A DNA stretch of 64,000 bases from Aquilaria yunnanensis. Its lineage: Eukaryota; Streptophyta; Magnoliopsida; Malvales; Thymelaeaceae. The DNA is taken from assembly GCA_039654915.1 (NCBI GenBank), contig CM077594.1, positions 86,566,893 to 86,630,892 on the forward strand, in the 5' to 3' direction. The notes beneath the pieces are model-generated. The model saw nothing but the letters and a program-made list of their open reading frames with translations. It searched no databases and had not been told where the DNA came from. This document shows positions 62,412 to 64,000 of this stretch, piece by piece. Within the stretch, counting starts at the first letter, position 1, and each line of letters opens with the position of its first letter. The translations under genes and the position numbers were made by a program.

Positions 62412-63440
62412 GCTATATGTTTTGTTCTATTTTCTATATATTTATTTTTCTATTTTATATATGTTCATTTTAGTTTTTATGTATGTTTATTTGTTCATTG
62501 ATGTATGTTCTCTACTATGTTATCTTATGTTCTTAGTTACTGTATTTGTATATGCTGTTAGCTATTAGTTCCTATATTTCTTCATTTATCTTGAGTTCAT
62601 TTTTTGTATGTTTTGTAATATGTTCAATATTCTATTATCTTATGTTATAGTTCTTGTATTTCATTTGTCTTGTTTGGAATTCTTGTATACTTTCCCCTCT
62701 ACTTGTTGTATGTTGTTTACTTCATAGCAGTTTGTTCATATATGTTCAATTGTACATTGCTGTATGTTCTGTTATGTTTTCTATATATTTATTATCTCTT
62801 TTCTGTATGTTCATTTTGGGATTTTTGTATGTTTATTTCTTCATTGATGTATATTTGATATGTTGTTATCTTATGTTCTTAGTTACTTTATCTGTGTATG
62901 CTCTTAGTTCTTAGTTCCTGTATTTCTGCATTTGTCTTGACTTCATTTTCTGTATGTTTTGTTCTGTTTTGTAATATGTTCAATATTCTATTATCTTATG
63001 TTTTACTTCCTGTATTTCATTTTTCTTGTTTGGAATTCCTGTATGTTTTCCTTTCTACTTGCTGTATGTAGTCTATTTCATAGCAGTTTGTTCATATATG
63101 TTCATTTGTACATTGTTGTATGTTCTGTTCTATTTTCGATGTGTTTATTATCTCTTTTTGGTATGTTCATTTTGGATTTTCTGTATGTTTATTTATTCAT
63201 TGATGTATGTTCGATATATCATTTTCTTATGTTATTAGTTACTGTATTTGTATATGCTATTAGTTCTTAGTTCCTGTATTTCTTCATTTGTCTTGGCTTC
63301 ATTTTCTGTATGTTTTATTCTGTTTTGCAATATGTTCAATATTCTGTTATCTTATGTTTTTGTTCCTGTATTTCATTTATCTTGTTTAGAATTCTTCTAT
63401 GCTTTGCTCTCTACTTGCTGTATGTTGTTTACTTCATGGC
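62412..63440 (+). repeat. Satellite block A, right arm outer copy, part 2
   Basis: Continues the array interrupted at 51852. It ends where the branch and acceptor region of the Ulp1-type gene begins (TTTTCTCCTGTAG). Confidence 0.9.
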
Positions 63441-64000
63441 TGTTATTTTCTCCTGTAGCCAATTTCCTACTATCAAATGCTCTACTTCAAAAATTAGTGA
63501 TGTAATGCAAGTAATTTCTGGCAATAAGAATCAAAAGCAAGCTATTGTTGATATGGGGTTTGAGAGCCTTTTTTACCTAAATCCAATAACAGTTAGAAAA
63601 GATTTGCTGTTGTTGTTAATTACTGCTTTTGATTGCAATTCGCTAACACTTTGTGTTCCAAAGAAGTGGGAAATTGAAATAGAAGCAAAGGATGCCTGTT
63701 TGATATTTGGCATTCCATTTGGACAAAATAAAGTTCAAACATATAACTTCGGTCAACCTGATTCTGTTGAGGCCCCATAATTTGCACAATGGAAACAACA
63801 ATTTGGAGTAGCGAAAACACCACATTAACTAACTGTAACAAAAGCATCACTTCAAGACAAAGAAGCTAGGGACAACTTGAAGCGAAATTTTCTTGTCTTC
63901 GTCATAACATACCTCATTGCACCACTTACAACACCAACAGAATACAACTAGCAAGTTCTGAAGTCATCTGCTGATTTGTCAGCTGTAAAAAACTTTAATT

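Larger units (their letters stand above)
41624..64000. repeat. Right arm of the giant imperfect palindrome
   Basis: This is the mirror image of 13357-41622, except that it lacks the 21411-37173 segment and contains a Tat-lineage retrotransposon (51853-62411). Its final bases (GTCAGCTGTAAAAAACTTTA) are the complement of 13359-13378, so homology is still running at the window edge. Confidence 0.93.
49550..64000 (+). pseudogene. Ulp1-type plant transposon gene, right-arm copy (exons 49550-49590 and 63459-64000)
   Basis: Exon 1 lines up with the left copy, but its ATG has become ATT (next in-frame Met at 49571). Its donor CT|GTAAGT is in phase with acceptor CCTGTAG before 63459. Exon 2 shows TAFDCNSLTLCVPKKWE, ACLIFGIPFGQ, QWKQQFGVAKTP, RNFLVFVITYLIAPL and SAVKNFN. 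It has in-frame stops at 63778, near 63825 and near 63949. The intron contains the satellite and the whole Tat-lineage retrotransposon. The rest of the gene, including any Ulp1 protease domain, would lie beyond the window. Confidence 0.65.

Noticed and set aside
13357..64000. The palindrome as a pure assembly artefact
   Set aside because: Arms differ by about 5-13% and have private insertions with their own target duplications. A folded-read or haplotype artefact would give near-identical arms. Spanning reads are still needed.

Overview
This window is nuclear DNA from a flowering plant, most likely a eudicot. It has an intron-split xyloglucan endotransglucosylase/hydrolase (XTH) gene end, a decayed chloroplast GAPDH-A copy, plant-type retroelements (Tekay and Tat lineages), FAR1-bearing Mutator-like elements and AT-rich intergenic DNA. 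I cannot name the species. Only the XTH fragment looks like a normal host gene; nearly everything else is transposons, satellites and broken gene copies.

Layout. 1-530: last two exons of an XTH gene (+). 1578-2974: multiply disrupted, intron-containing GAPA pseudogene (-). 4883-7790: non-autonomous Mutator-like element with a FAR1 fragment and a 9-bp target duplication. 7800-13330: AT-rich intergenic DNA, an LTR-like remnant, short direct repeats and a diverged, stop-bearing copy of an unidentified gene exon (11623-12033).

From about 13357 to the end of the window the DNA is one very large imperfect inverted repeat centred near 41623. The left arm is 13357-21410 plus 37174-41622. The right arm is 41624-64000 and runs off the window. 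Reading outward from the centre, each arm carries the same series: an unidentified two-exon gene whose intron is filled by a satellite block with a hAT-type MITE inside; two Mutator-type MITEs; a broken GRF zinc-finger gene; and a broken Ulp1-type transposon gene, again with the satellite in its intron. Arm divergence, hand-counted, is about 5% near the centre and about 13% further out. This argues for an old genomic inversion-duplication rather than a read artefact.

Each arm has private material. The left arm has 15.8 kb (21411-37173) absent from the right: a ~340-bp satellite, a complete and very young Tekay Ty3/gypsy element (23453-34771, intact 1677-codon polyprotein, LTRs differing at two noticed substitutions and one A-tract length) and a fragment of the glucosidase II alpha-subunit gene. 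The right arm has a degenerate Tat-lineage element (51853-62411, minus strand) inserted into the satellite. It carries a decayed extra ORF antisense to its pol region.

The retroelements encode their own replication proteins, intact only in the Tekay copy. The palindrome's central convergent ORFs remain open in both arms, and transcription through them would make long hairpin RNA. No RNA genes or CRISPR arrays were seen.
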